A model generated the notes under the pieces. It was given only the letters and a program-made list of their open reading frames with translations. It made no database searches and was not told where the DNA came from. A DNA stretch of 64,000 nt from positions 1 through 64,000 of the IMG/VR virus record IMGVR_UViG_3300046368_000651; one strand, given 5' to 3'. Positions 1 to 9,264 of the stretch are shown piece by piece; position 1 is the first letter of the stretch; each line of letters starts with the position of its first letter. This DNA is from a virus. The translations under genes and the position numbers were made by a program.

Positions 1-1412
1 ACTATCCATTTGCGTAAATCTTCAAAAAAGTCTACTTCACGTATACCTTGTTTGCTTAGATACTTTGCTAGATAATGTCCAAAACCGTAATAATACATTA
101 AGATGCTTACCCAGCTAAACATAAAGCCTTGTAATACTGTATTCCAATCTGCTGTGCGTGTACTAACTACTGCGCCAGTGTATTCAAAAATATACTTTTC
201 CATATCAGTATCACGTAGATAAAATGTGTCTAGAGGTATTTCCTTAACACCCATTCCATATGTATCTTGGTATTTGCTGTCGCCCATTGTAGCGTTATAT
301 GTTATAACCAAAGGATGTATCATTAGATAACTATCTTGTCCTAAGTCAATAAGTTTTTGCACATTATTTTTTAGACTATCGTATGTTTCTTCTGGCATAG
401 GCCAAATAAGTTCACTGTAAGTAGGAATATCTTCTTCCCTATACTTTTCTAAATATTCCGCAACTTGTTCTTCGTTGATATTAAAGCGTTCGCTTGCAAC
501 TAGTGTTGTATCATTAAAACTTTGCATAGCAAACGTAACACCTTTAAAAATATTTACAGGTGCTTTTTTATTCATTAATGCAATATCAAAATTTCTATCT
601 ACATTGTTCTTTGCCCATGTAGCATCAAACCACATAGGATAGCCATACTTTTCTTTTGCGTCTAAGACAAGTTGTGTAAGTTCTACATCACGTTTTAGCA
701 ATCCCCAATTACTATCACAAACACTTACATACTCAATTTTGTTTTTGCCCATCCATTCAATTTCTTGTTTACAACGTTCCATATCAAACAATGTAAGTTT
801 GTTCCAATAACTATCACCAATGTCGCAAAATGCACAGTGATAAGGGCATCCACGCAAACTTTCCCAAGTAACTTGCCACATAGTGTCTTTAGGATACTTT
901 GCCATAATTGGCTCATAGAATCCTTCTAGTATTGGACTTGGAATATCTGCTATGCTTTTTCTACGCATTGCCATCTTAGGCATGTGTGTACGTGTTTGTG
1001 TGTGTACAATGTCGTCATACTCACCAATTGGTCTAGCAAGTATCTCTTTCATAGCATTTTCGCCTTCGCCGTGTACTGCTACATCAAAGTATGGATATTT
1101 GTCAAAAAACTCTTTGTCACGCTTGTCAATTTGCGGACCACCTGTTACAATTACACAATTAGGGTACACACGTTTTACTTCAGTTGCTAGTTGTTTATTG
1201 TATTCCCAGTTCCAAATATAGCTGCTCATTACAACCATTTTTGGTTCTACCATTTCTGCAACATATTCACTTGGCACTGGCTTTTCAATTAATGTGTCTA
1301 CTAGATTCCAATTGTCGTTTTTTCCATAGCACCACTGGTATGCTATCGCCAAAGGCAAAAATTTATTAGGCCCGTATGCATCACTTGCTTGTATTAGGTA
1401 TATATTATTCAA
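1..1412 (-). CDS. B12-binding-type radical SAM protein (3' end cut by window)
   Basis: An open frame of about 470 codons runs off the left edge, so the C-terminus is missing. Residues 1-125 look like a cobalamin-binding-type Rossmann domain (VIVTGGPQ near residue 88). The motif RGCPYHCAFC holds the CxxxCxxC triad (C189, C193, C196) that binds the radical SAM 4Fe-4S cluster. The only sensible start is a TTG at 1412 that overlaps the stop of the upstream gene as TTGA; the first in-frame ATG would remove much of the B12 domain. Such proteins do radical methylation or rearrangement of varied substrates; the substrate cannot be read from the sequence. No DxHxxG cobalamin-ligand motif is obvious. 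Confidence 0.8.
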   Translation of the reverse strand, partial: MNNIYLIQASDAYGPNKFLPLAIAYQWCYGKNDNWNLVDTLIEKPVPSEYVAEMVEPKMVVMSSYIWNWEYNKQLATEVKRVYPNCVIVTGGPQIDKRDKEFFDKYPYFDVAVHGEGENAMKEILARPIGEYDDIVHTQTRTHMPKMAMRRKSIADIPSPILEGFYEPIMAKYPKDTMWQVTWESLRGCPYHCAFCDIGDSYWNKLTLFDMERCKQEIEWMGKNKIEYVSVCDSNWGLLKRDVELTQLVLDAKEKYGYPMWFDATWAKNNVDRNFDIALMNKKAPVNIFKGVTFAMQSFNDTTLVASERFNINEEQVAEYLEKYREEDIPTYSELIWPMPEETYDSLKNNVQKLIDLGQDSYLMIHPLVITYNATMGDSKYQDTYGMGVKEIPLDTFYLRDTDMEKYIFEYTGAVVSTRTADWNTVLQGFMFSWVSILMYYYGFGHYLAKYLSKQGIREVDFFEDLRKWI

Positions 1413-1930
1413 CGTAAAAATTCTCGCCAATCTAATTCATATTTAATACTATTAATTTTATGTACGCCTATTAGGTATAGCACATAACTTGCTACACTCG
1501 ATCCTCTACCTACACCCCATACAATGTCGTTCTCACGCATAAAGTCTACAAGATAGACCATATAGCGTAATAATGGTAACATACCTCTTTTGTTAAACTC
1601 TGCATATTCTTCAAAATAACGTGTAAGTTCTTCTTGTGTTGTGCATTTATTTTGCAAGTATGCTGCAATGTCCATGTTCTTGTATTGCTCAGGCATAAAC
1701 CATTCACTTTGACATACACCGTCAAAAGTCTTTTCGTCTACATCTAATGGAATATACTTTTGTAGTTTGTCTAGACCTTGTTCTTCCATTGCAGCATTAA
1801 ATTTATCAACATCATCATTAGAGTCACACAGAACTACGTGGCACTTGTCTACATTGCCACTGTAAATCATATCTACTAAGTCTTTATTAGAGAATCGTGG
1901 GATACCGAGTTCGTCTGTTTTCATAAGCAT
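1409..1930 (-). CDS. Truncated DNA polymerase III alpha (DnaE)-like protein, no palm
   Basis: 173 residues. Residues 117-173 match the part of bacterial DnaE just before the catalytic palm: DFMRENDIVWGVGRGSS (129-145) corresponds to the DFI..GPGRGS motif of PolC/DnaE, and ELDWREFLR aligns with the LLFERFL segment. The frame stops exactly where DnaE continues into the PDxDxDF catalytic aspartates, so it cannot polymerise. Residues 1-100 are not recognisable to me, and no PHP metal motifs are seen. It is followed without a gap by the radical SAM gene, so a simple frameshift does not restore the palm. Start is the first ATG (1930) or the ATG at 1924; no strong SD is present. Its role is unknown. 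Confidence 0.65.
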   Translation of the reverse strand: MLMKTDELGIPRFSNKDLVDMIYSGNVDKCHVVLCDSNDDVDKFNAAMEEQGLDKLQKYIPLDVDEKTFDGVCQSEWFMPEQYKNMDIAAYLQNKCTTQEELTRYFEEYAEFNKRGMLPLLRYMVYLVDFMRENDIVWGVGRGSSVASYVLYLIGVHKINSIKYELDWREFLR

Positions 1931-1936
1931 ACATGT

Positions 1937-1965
1937 ATTTTAACTTACATTTATTAATTTGTCAA
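1937..1965 (-). promoter_or_regulatory. Possible sigma70-like promoter
   Basis: TTGACA (1960-1965), 17-base spacer, TAAAAT (1937-1942). It lies in the last codons of the small gene upstream and would start RNA right at the DnaE-like ORF. It lacks the TGC extended -10 seen in most other early promoters here, so it may be chance. Confidence 0.3.
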
Positions 1966-2167
1966 GATCTGTTTTAGGTTCTTCTGCACTTTTTTGCTGA
2001 CCTAATCTTCTTTCTTCAAGCTCGAGCTTGTACGTATCCATTAATAAAATCATTTGCTGACGAACGTCTTCGTTGTCGGTCATAAAATACATTCCGTTAA
2101 GTTTGTATAGTTTCTTTTCAAGTTCTTGTACAGATAAAGTTTTAACTTCGGCTTGCGGATGCATCAA
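1940..2167 (-). CDS. Small conserved-type phage protein
   Basis: 75 residues, rich in Glu, Lys and Leu, with probable helices at residues 10-60 (LSVQELEKKLYKLNG and LLMDTYKLELEERRLG). No signal peptide, membrane segment or metal motif. Its ATG overlaps the stop of the tail gene upstream by four bases (ATGA), which points to translational coupling with the structural block. I do not recognise a function. Confidence 0.6.
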   Translation of the reverse strand: MMHPQAEVKTLSVQELEKKLYKLNGMYFMTDNEDVRQQMILLMDTYKLELEERRLGQQKSAEEPKTDLDKLINVS

Positions 2168-2751
2168 TCAAACGATCCTATGTAATTAAAGAACAAGTTA
2201 TTTCCTGTATCGTATGTAAACACATCAACAATAATTTTTTGTCCGATTGAACCAGTATGTGTTAGGATATTGTTTCCGCCAACCCATGCAGCATTATTGT
2301 CATTTAATCCAGTGCCGTTACCAGGAGATAGTGTAATGTTAGTTGATACTCCGCTGCTTACACTCATAATAACTCGTAATTTTGCATACCTATTTGTAGG
2401 CCATCCAACAAACGATACTGTCATGATATTACCTGCTGGTGCAGTAGCATTAAATTGATGTACATGTGCATCTCTATAGTCTACTTCGTGATCGGCTGTT
2501 AGTGTTTGACTACTGTTGTTAAACTTTTCAGTGACTTGTAACAGTTCAGCATCTTGGATTTCGTTGCCAACATGATTATTATCTGCATCAATTCTAGCAC
2601 GATTTGCTTGTAGTGCTGTAATCTCTGATCCAGCAGTTGTTATGTTTGTTTTTATACTATTAAAGTTGTCGCGAAATCCTTGGCTATCGTTGTCGATACC
2701 TGCCACTGGATAATCTGCGTCAATTGTACTTGTGTCTATGCTGCTTGCCAT
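2164..2751 (-). CDS. Small tail-fibre-like structural protein
   Basis: 195 residues. The N-terminus (DYPVAGIDNDSQGFRDNF at residues 13-30) is a variant of the adaptor found at the start of many marine T4-like fibre proteins: a short extended segment then a helix with SIKTNITTAG. The rest is Gly, Asn and Thr-rich beta sequence ending in FFNYIGSFD. It is the last gene of the structural run and has a good SD (GAGGAAATAAC) before ATG. Likely a virion surface component; the exact position in the tail is inference. Confidence 0.65.
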   Translation of the reverse strand: MASSIDTSTIDADYPVAGIDNDSQGFRDNFNSIKTNITTAGSEITALQANRARIDADNNHVGNEIQDAELLQVTEKFNNSSQTLTADHEVDYRDAHVHQFNATAPAGNIMTVSFVGWPTNRYAKLRVIMSVSSGVSTNITLSPGNGTGLNDNNAAWVGGNNILTHTGSIGQKIIVDVFTYDTGNNLFFNYIGSFD

Positions 2752-2770
2752 GTTATTTCCTCTGCTATAC

Positions 2771-2777
2771 TATTTAT
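2771..2777 (-). promoter_or_regulatory. Late-promoter-like motif ATAAATA
   Basis: ATAAATA on the minus strand about 20 bases before the 2751 start codon, in the short gap between two structural genes. It matches the core of T4-type late promoters (TATAAATA). Confidence 0.45.
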
Positions 2778-2782
2778 TCTCG

Positions 2783-5700
2783 TTAGCTGTTAAATTGATA
2801 ATTACCGAATACAATATATTGATCTTCGGATGATTCTGTAGTTGCATTAACAATGTATCGATCAATATCGTAATCTAGTTTGTTAAATGCAAAACCTACT
2901 GTGTTATTTTTTATAAAGTTATTTACATTTGCAAGCATCTGTGTGCCTTCGCCTGGTTTTGTGTACACCAAAGGCACTGCAAATGTATATCCTAATTCAC
3001 GTAAACTTCCATCCTGTGCAGTTTGCATCCAAATTGGTAAAAAATCTTTACTAGTTTCACCTACTGCATTAAGATTAGATCTCATTTTTTCAATGTTACT
3101 AATATAAGTCCTAGCGTCCGAACCTTCACTAACTGCTACAGCATCACTATCAATTTTTATGGTAGTCCAGTCAGGACGTAGTCGCCAAGTTTCTTCTAAT
3201 CCGTCAACTGTTGTTGTACTTGCTACTGGAATAAGATTAACAGCACCGTTGCGTTTGATTATACTAATATTACCAACTGCATTTATTTTTACTGTTGCGC
3301 CACCACGTTTGATTACAGTTAATTCTCCTGTTTTTAAATCTAGCTTAAATGTAGTATTGTCTTTTCGAATAACACTCAAACCTACACCACCGGCACCACC
3401 ACTAAAACTATCGTCAATTGGTTCATACGATACACTGTCAACTGTAATTGCTTTTCCACTATTTGGTGATATAAAGTTATCTCTTGTTTCGCCCTTTGAT
3501 GGCAATGCAGGATCGACCATTTCGATGTATACAACTTCGTACAAAACAGTATCAGTACCAGGTTTCTTTGCTACTGCTTTTTTGATGTCTCCAAAGTAAT
3601 ACTGTTTTCTTTTAACACCTTTTACACTTGCACTTACATAATCGCCAATACTCTTTTGTTCAATACCAGCAAAAATTAAACTACGTAGTTCTTTTTGTAC
3701 GCCAAAATTTGGATCGCTCGGTCTATATAAACTTTGTGGTGTAAACACAGTAGTATTATTTAATAATTGATTAATTGTGCGCCTTTGGACTTTTGGTAAA
3801 AATGGCTTCATATACAAATTGCTATATTCATTGGTATCAAGCGTATCAATATTAATTGTAAATTCTTGAGAGATGTTTGTATTTGCAAATCTATCTCTTG
3901 CTAACACTGTAAACTTAAATGTTCGATCAAATGTTTGAGTATTGCCGTCAAATGTAGTATTTTGTGTATCAAACTTTGTAAGTCCGGGATTATCTACTGT
4001 ACCAATACTTGGAAATCTTCCTGAAATTTCGCCAGTTGTAGCAAGTGTCATTCCGTATGGTAATGTACCGCCTATTAATGCATAACTTAATACAGCTGAT
4101 GCATATGTGCTGGTTGCACTTACACTAAACAAACTATCTCTATTTGGTTTGATACTTCCAATTAGTGCAGGAGTATTCCAACTTAGTACACTATCAATTT
4201 CTCCAAGAATTTGAATTGTAAATGTTTTAATTTTTTCTTGTATGTTGCTTTCGTCTTTGGTAAAACTTTTTTCAAAGTTTCCTCCTCGTACAGCACCAAA
4301 GCTAATATTTCGACCAACATTGTATGTTCTTTGTAGAACTTTATCAATCTTTACTCTTTGGTATTCTGCATTTTTTGTAATATTAATTGGCGCACTATCA
4401 GCTGTATGAAATAGTTCTCTAATGTATGTAGCATTACTAGAATTAGCTGTTAATGGCACCTGCATTTCTACTTGGTATACTCCAGCTGCTCCTGTTGTAA
4501 CTACAATGTATGCTGGCAAGTCTCCTTGTTTTAATAAGTTTTCTAACCCGTCAATAAGACTAACCCCAGCACTATCATCAAAAGAATTTGTAACCAATTC
4601 GAGCGAGTTGGTTGGATCAACACTAACAGTATATTTTACATAATCGTTTATACTATTGATGGTATATGTTTCAGTATCGCTATAAATTATATCCTGTCCA
4701 TTGTAGAATAGCAAATCTGCTGTGCCTAGCTTGTTAATATAGAAATAATCATTAGCACCAGAAGGTTCAGCTACAACCAAAGGATTATATTTGTAAAATG
4801 GATCAAGCCCTCTGTTTAGTGTTACAGTGTCAAATTCAGCATTATCGTCATTTACACCTTCAATTCTATAATTACGTCCTTCAATTTCAACATCTTCTCC
4901 TACCAGTTCTACTAGGTCGTCTATCCCATCTGTTAAGTCTGTGCTTAGTTTTGCAATTTTAATTGTTTGTGTGCCAGCTAACATATCTTCATAGAACGTA
5001 CCGAACACAGTAACAATACCAGTGTCTTCATTATAGCGTAGCGCACTAACTGTAAAATTATATTCTTTTGTAACTGCTGGCTGATAAGGAATAATACCTG
5101 CTACTTCTCCAGTTGCAGGATCTAAATCAAGTCCAGGAGGCAGTTCACTTACGCTTTCAGCTTTTACTACTGTAAATTCGTCAGTTGTAATTGGATCTGC
5201 TACAAATTGTTCATTGAGACTATCTGGTCCACGTTTGCTTACAGGAAAATATGGAAGTATGCCACTAAGTTCATAGTAACCTTCGGTTATTTCACCTGTT
5301 GCAGTTAGTTTATACTGTCCTGGGTTACGCTGCTTCTTTTGATATACTAAAGCACCACTAACATCAGGTTGTACTACTGTTTCTAAAAACAGAGTTGTAT
5401 AGTTGTTTGCTCTACGTTTTCCTAAATCGCTTGGTGTTACCCATATTGGAATTCTTTCAAAGGTAATATCGGCAGTAAACACACCAGTACTAACTTCCAT
5501 AAGTGTATTGTCTGCTTTTGTAAAATCATCACCTACAACATATATTGTAAATTGTCGTGAGTTTATTGCAGTGCCGTCTGTTACAGTTACAACAAAAGTG
5601 TAACGTCTGTTAAGTTTGCGTGGCGGCTGCACTAAGTCAACATTTGTTAAATCTACATCGCCGTAGTAGTAACTTTCAATTCTGTCATCTGCAGATGCGC

Positions 5701-6286
5701 CCCAGTCAAACACATTAGTACCGTATCTACCTGCATCGTAACCTAGTCTAATTTCATTAATATCTAATGCACGTAATGGATCAACTACACCCGAAATACG
5801 TCCAGCACTATTCATTGATAATCCTGGAGGTAGTGTATTCTGTCCTGCAGTACTGCCGTCACCTAATATGTATTCAAGTGTTTCGCCAGCAGCTACATCT
5901 AAGTCAATTGCTTCAAGTTGAAAATCAATTGGTGAACTGTCTAATATAAAATAAACACCATTAGGACCAACAGGTAAGTTGCCTTCGGCTGTTACCCAAA
6001 CTGGCTCGTCGTATCCATCTACTGTAAGTTTTAGTGTACGGTCAGCAATTTTAGTATCACCTGTGGCACGTATACAGAATGCACTTGTTTTGATACTTTT
6101 TACATTATACGGAGTTCCGACTATTTGATTGTTTTCTATTCTTAATCCGTCGGGTAATGCACCACTAATAACTTTTGTAGTTATACCAGTTGTATCCACA
6201 AGAGGTAAGTCAATAGCAATAGTTTGTCTTTCTTGTAGTGTACCTAGGCTACTGCCGTTGATTACGCTCCATTGTGGCTCAGCCAT
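2783..6286 (-). CDS. Large structural protein with Ig-like (He_PIG type) repeats
   Basis: 1167 residues. Several copies of a motif typical of putative Ig/cadherin-like domains are visible: LPDGLRIENNQIVGTP (about residue 45), LPPGLSMNSAGRISG (about 155), LPPGLDLDPATGEVAG (about 382) and LPYGMTLATTGEISG (about 737), each followed by FTV or FTI strands. The C-terminal quarter has a short Lys/Thr/Val segment (VIRKDNTTFKLDLKTGELTV) and ends YIVFGNYQFNS. No signal peptide. A strong SD (AAGGGGG) precedes the ATG. It lies in the tail-fibre cluster, so a long, multi-domain tail or baseplate-associated fibre is likely. Confidence 0.75.
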   Translation of the reverse strand: MAEPQWSVINGSSLGTLQERQTIAIDLPLVDTTGITTKVISGALPDGLRIENNQIVGTPYNVKSIKTSAFCIRATGDTKIADRTLKLTVDGYDEPVWVTAEGNLPVGPNGVYFILDSSPIDFQLEAIDLDVAAGETLEYILGDGSTAGQNTLPPGLSMNSAGRISGVVDPLRALDINEIRLGYDAGRYGTNVFDWGASADDRIESYYYGDVDLTNVDLVQPPRKLNRRYTFVVTVTDGTAINSRQFTIYVVGDDFTKADNTLMEVSTGVFTADITFERIPIWVTPSDLGKRRANNYTTLFLETVVQPDVSGALVYQKKQRNPGQYKLTATGEITEGYYELSGILPYFPVSKRGPDSLNEQFVADPITTDEFTVVKAESVSELPPGLDLDPATGEVAGIIPYQPAVTKEYNFTVSALRYNEDTGIVTVFGTFYEDMLAGTQTIKIAKLSTDLTDGIDDLVELVGEDVEIEGRNYRIEGVNDDNAEFDTVTLNRGLDPFYKYNPLVVAEPSGANDYFYINKLGTADLLFYNGQDIIYSDTETYTINSINDYVKYTVSVDPTNSLELVTNSFDDSAGVSLIDGLENLLKQGDLPAYIVVTTGAAGVYQVEMQVPLTANSSNATYIRELFHTADSAPINITKNAEYQRVKIDKVLQRTYNVGRNISFGAVRGGNFEKSFTKDESNIQEKIKTFTIQILGEIDSVLSWNTPALIGSIKPNRDSLFSVSATSTYASAVLSYALIGGTLPYGMTLATTGEISGRFPSIGTVDNPGLTKFDTQNTTFDGNTQTFDRTFKFTVLARDRFANTNISQEFTINIDTLDTNEYSNLYMKPFLPKVQRRTINQLLNNTTVFTPQSLYRPSDPNFGVQKELRSLIFAGIEQKSIGDYVSASVKGVKRKQYYFGDIKKAVAKKPGTDTVLYEVVYIEMVDPALPSKGETRDNFISPNSGKAITVDSVSYEPIDDSFSGGAGGVGLSVIRKDNTTFKLDLKTGELTVIKRGGATVKINAVGNISIIKRNGAVNLIPVASTTTVDGLEETWRLRPDWTTIKIDSDAVAVSEGSDARTYISNIEKMRSNLNAVGETSKDFLPIWMQTAQDGSLRELGYTFAVPLVYTKPGEGTQMLANVNNFIKNNTVGFAFNKLDYDIDRYIVNATTESSEDQYIVFGNYQFNS

Positions 6287-6295
6287 ATGACCCCC

Positions 6296-7042
6296 TTAAA
6301 TACTTCCGCCGTCAATACCACCTGACGCTGGAGTTGTGATAGTTCCTAAATCTACAATTTGATTTCCTAAAAACCATTGTAGTTGCCCTTCGTATGTAGC
6401 AGTAATTGAACCAATGTCCCAAGTTAAAAATCTGCCTAAATTTTCTTCGTATGCTACTGAATTAGTACTAGTAGTTCTAATATTAGTTGGTGCAAGTGTA
6501 CTAATTGATCCGGTGCCACTTACAGTAAGTGTTGCTGTCAATGCACTAGTCGAACTTAGATTGTTTACACCTGTGATATTTTGACTATTAGCATCTAAAC
6601 TTGCACCAAGTGTTGGACTAGTATCCTGCTCAAGTGCAGCATCAATAATAATTTGAGGGTTTGGACTAGCATTAGCATCTGCTCTAGTTTCAACTCCGTC
6701 GCCGCCATAGATTGCCCAGCTACTTCCGTTTCCTAATAGTATACTGCCTACATCACTAATCACAGCACTTTGCTGTACAGGGTCACTACCGTCAATAACA
6801 ATAGTATTGTCTAGTTCTGTTAGATTAATGTTACTACCGCCGATTAGATTTCTAAATCTTAAACTGTTGGCTACTTTGTCTTTGTAAACACTACTTCCTG
6901 AAGCGCCAAGACTTAATCCATCGGTTGCCTGCACTGCTTCAAGGTCTGCAAAATTGTTGTTTACCTTAATAAATGCTTCTCGGAGATCGTCGCCTGTTCC
7001 GTCGTTTGCTGCATTACCTATGTTAATTGTTTGTACTGCCAT
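6296..7042 (-). CDS. Tail-fibre protein with shared N-terminal adaptor
   Basis: 248 residues. It begins with the module INIGNAANDGTGDDLREAF..VNNNFADLE that recurs at 8740-9264 and 9264-16118. A Ser/Thr/Asn-rich beta region with INLTELDNTIVIDG follows, then a short C-terminal domain (GRFLTWDIGSITATYEGQLQ). Spacing to the neighbours is 9-13 bases. The shared N-terminus probably docks several fibre proteins to one tail site, which is inference. Confidence 0.7.
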   Translation of the reverse strand: MAVQTINIGNAANDGTGDDLREAFIKVNNNFADLEAVQATDGLSLGASGSSVYKDKVANSLRFRNLIGGSNINLTELDNTIVIDGSDPVQQSAVISDVGSILLGNGSSWAIYGGDGVETRADANASPNPQIIIDAALEQDTSPTLGASLDANSQNITGVNNLSSTSALTATLTVSGTGSISTLAPTNIRTTSTNSVAYEENLGRFLTWDIGSITATYEGQLQWFLGNQIVDLGTITTPASGGIDGGSI

Positions 7043-7055
7043 CTAAATCTCCTCT

Positions 7056-8693
7056 TTAATTTGTTGCAACTTCTAGCCAAGAATTATTTAAAAATACCAT
7101 TAGTGCTTGGCTGCCATCGCCGATTGGATCCCAGGCTTGCCCGTCGGCTATTGCCATCATTCCTATAAAGGTATCATCTGCATTCGGCGTTCCGCCGATA
7201 GGTGGAATAAATGTAGCCCACCCGCCGGTAACAAGACCGTTGCCTGCTGCGTTAACAAAATCTCTACCACTAAGATATATTTGGTGATATCCGTGTGTAC
7301 TATTGTACATATATGTACCTTCTGACGGGCTACTTGGTCTTTGTGCATCTGTGCCGCCGCCACTTTGGGCAAGTTCTACATAATTTGCACGAACACGTAT
7401 TCCAGCTCCTGCTTCAAATGTGATTGTTCCTGATGCGTTGTTGTTGTCAATTTGTAAATTAGCTGTGTCTGCTATAATTCCACCTAAGCTAACATTTCCG
7501 CTAATGTAAGCTGAAGCAAATTCGTTACTGGCATCGCCTAAGCCAATATTTGCAGCAGGACTTAATGTTGCACTTACACCAATAGTATTTCCTGAATCTA
7601 ATACTAAGTTGCCGGTGCCGCCAATAGTCATGGTGTTACCACCTGCGGTATCAATACTAAATGCATTAGAGTGGTTAAAAGAAAGACCGCCGGTGTTAAG
7701 TTGCATATCAGTAGCAATAATTTGTCCACTACTCGTTATTGCACCTGTTCCAATTGATAGTGCTGTGGTAGAACCTAGTTGGAGAACATCGTCGAGTGTT
7801 TGAGTTTCAGAAGTTAAAAATCCTAGTAAGTTAGTTGCACCATTATATGGTGTATATCCAATTGCTGTTACAACTTCACTAGCATCAATATAACCATTTG
7901 GGTTAGTAGTGCCGTTGTATGGTGTATATCCTAAGGCAGTTGTTACATCTGCTTCGGCGATACCTGTGATATATCCAGCTGGGTTAGTGTTATTGTATGG
8001 TGTGTAACCTAAAGCATCTGTAATACCTATTGCAGTATTGATAAATCCATCTGGGTTAGTAGCATTGTAAGGAGTAAACCCTAGTGCGCCAGTAATTTGA
8101 GTGCCAGTTAACCCATCTAAAATACTTGCAGTTGTAATAGTAGTTAAATTTTCTTCGGTAGCATTTACAACTACTAATTGATCTGCTCTTCCATCAAATG
8201 TAAAGCCATCACTTAAACTTTCAAATGTACCGCCTGCTAACAAGCCACCGTTGTCTGTAAGATCAGCAAGGTCTGTCGGGATCAATCCATCAGTGTCGCC
8301 AAGTTGATTAAGGTCAATTGGAATAAATGGTTTGTTAATTAAGTCATTATAGTCACCAGTAAATCCGCCACCTAATAATCCATCTGTATCAGCTAACTGA
8401 TTAACGTCTACCGGAATAGTTGGAGCATCTAATAGATTATTAAAACTAACTTGTTCTAGTAATGGTAATCCTCCAACAGTATAAGTAAGTGCTTCAATTG
8501 TTCCGCTAACAGTTGCATTAGTTGCTAACACAAGCGGCGCTGTTAGTGTACCGCCTGCTGTAATGCCACCTGTTGTGCTTAGTGAGGATAACCCAGTTAA
8601 GTTATTGCCAGTAAGATCTAAATCATCACCGACTGGCAGTTCTCTCAACTGGTTGTTTGTTTCATCTAATATTAGTGGAAATCTACTTGCCAT
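7056..8693 (-). CDS. Tail-fibre protein with GYTPYN repeats
   Basis: 545 residues. Residues 195-290 contain four copies of an approximately 25-residue repeat with core LG(Y/F)TPYN..NP.G(Y/F)I, a repeat type known in phage tail fibres. Earlier, VDVNQLADTDGLLGGG-like segments recur. The C-terminus (GTYMYNSTHGYHQIYLSG) resembles trimeric fibre heads. A late-promoter motif and a clear gap precede it. Likely receptor-binding fibre. Confidence 0.7.
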   Translation of the reverse strand: MASRFPLILDETNNQLRELPVGDDLDLTGNNLTGLSSLSTTGGITAGGTLTAPLVLATNATVSGTIEALTYTVGGLPLLEQVSFNNLLDAPTIPVDVNQLADTDGLLGGGFTGDYNDLINKPFIPIDLNQLGDTDGLIPTDLADLTDNGGLLAGGTFESLSDGFTFDGRADQLVVVNATEENLTTITTASILDGLTGTQITGALGFTPYNATNPDGFINTAIGITDALGYTPYNNTNPAGYITGIAEADVTTALGYTPYNGTTNPNGYIDASEVVTAIGYTPYNGATNLLGFLTSETQTLDDVLQLGSTTALSIGTGAITSSGQIIATDMQLNTGGLSFNHSNAFSIDTAGGNTMTIGGTGNLVLDSGNTIGVSATLSPAANIGLGDASNEFASAYISGNVSLGGIIADTANLQIDNNNASGTITFEAGAGIRVRANYVELAQSGGGTDAQRPSSPSEGTYMYNSTHGYHQIYLSGRDFVNAAGNGLVTGGWATFIPPIGGTPNADDTFIGMMAIADGQAWDPIGDGSQALMVFLNNSWLEVATN

Positions 8694-8718
8694 TCTCGTA
8701 TCCTTGTATTGTTATGTA

Positions 8719-8725
8719 TATTTAT
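8719..8725 (-). promoter_or_regulatory. Late-promoter-like motif ATAAATA
   Basis: CGATAAATATAC on the minus strand, 26-32 bases before the 8693 start, in one of the few gaps inside the tail block. Confidence 0.45.
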
Positions 8726-8739
8726 CGTAGTTGGTATCG

Positions 8740-9264
8740 TCATGTCCAATAGTACCAAGCAGTGCCGTCCCAAACAAATTCCGCAGACTGGGCAATACCA
8801 ACTTCACGTTGTGATGCTGCTTGTACTCCGCCTGCTTCAAAAATATTTCCGCTGATCTTTGTTGCACCGGCGAGCCCGCCATTCCAAGCGTCAACAAATC
8901 TTATTATTTGACCAACATATGCACCACTTCCTATATCTGCATATATATTTACTGACGGAGTGCCTTTGATTATATATGTTGAATTAGTAGTGTTATCTAG
9001 TATTGTAGGATTTACGCTATCTGTACTAAATCCTGTATCAGCCGGAACTAATACTACACCTGCAGGTCTATGACCATCAGTAATTCCATAACCTGCTATT
9101 GTAGTTGGTTTTCCTGTAAGAGAACTAAACGCACCGTCAAAATTGGAAGTATCTGCTGTATACAGTTCATCAAAGTTATCATTGATTTTATCAAATGCTG
9201 TGCGTAACGGATCACCATCACCTTTGTTTACTGATGATCCAATGTTTATTGTTTGCTTAGCCAT
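8740..9264 (-). CDS. Short tail-fibre protein with shared N-terminal adaptor
   Basis: 174 residues. The N-terminal 40 residues (INIGSSVNKGDGDPLRTAF then INDNFDELY) are paralogous to the adaptors of the 6296 and 9264 genes. The rest is a compact beta domain ending EFVWDGTAWYYWT, as in small fibre tips. Its ATG overlaps the stop of the giant fibre gene (TAATG) with a GGGAGAG SD, so the two are translationally coupled. Confidence 0.7.
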   Translation of the reverse strand: MAKQTINIGSSVNKGDGDPLRTAFDKINDNFDELYTADTSNFDGAFSSLTGKPTTIAGYGITDGHRPAGVVLVPADTGFSTDSVNPTILDNTTNSTYIIKGTPSVNIYADIGSGAYVGQIIRFVDAWNGGLAGATKISGNIFEAGGVQAASQREVGIAQSAEFVWDGTAWYYWT

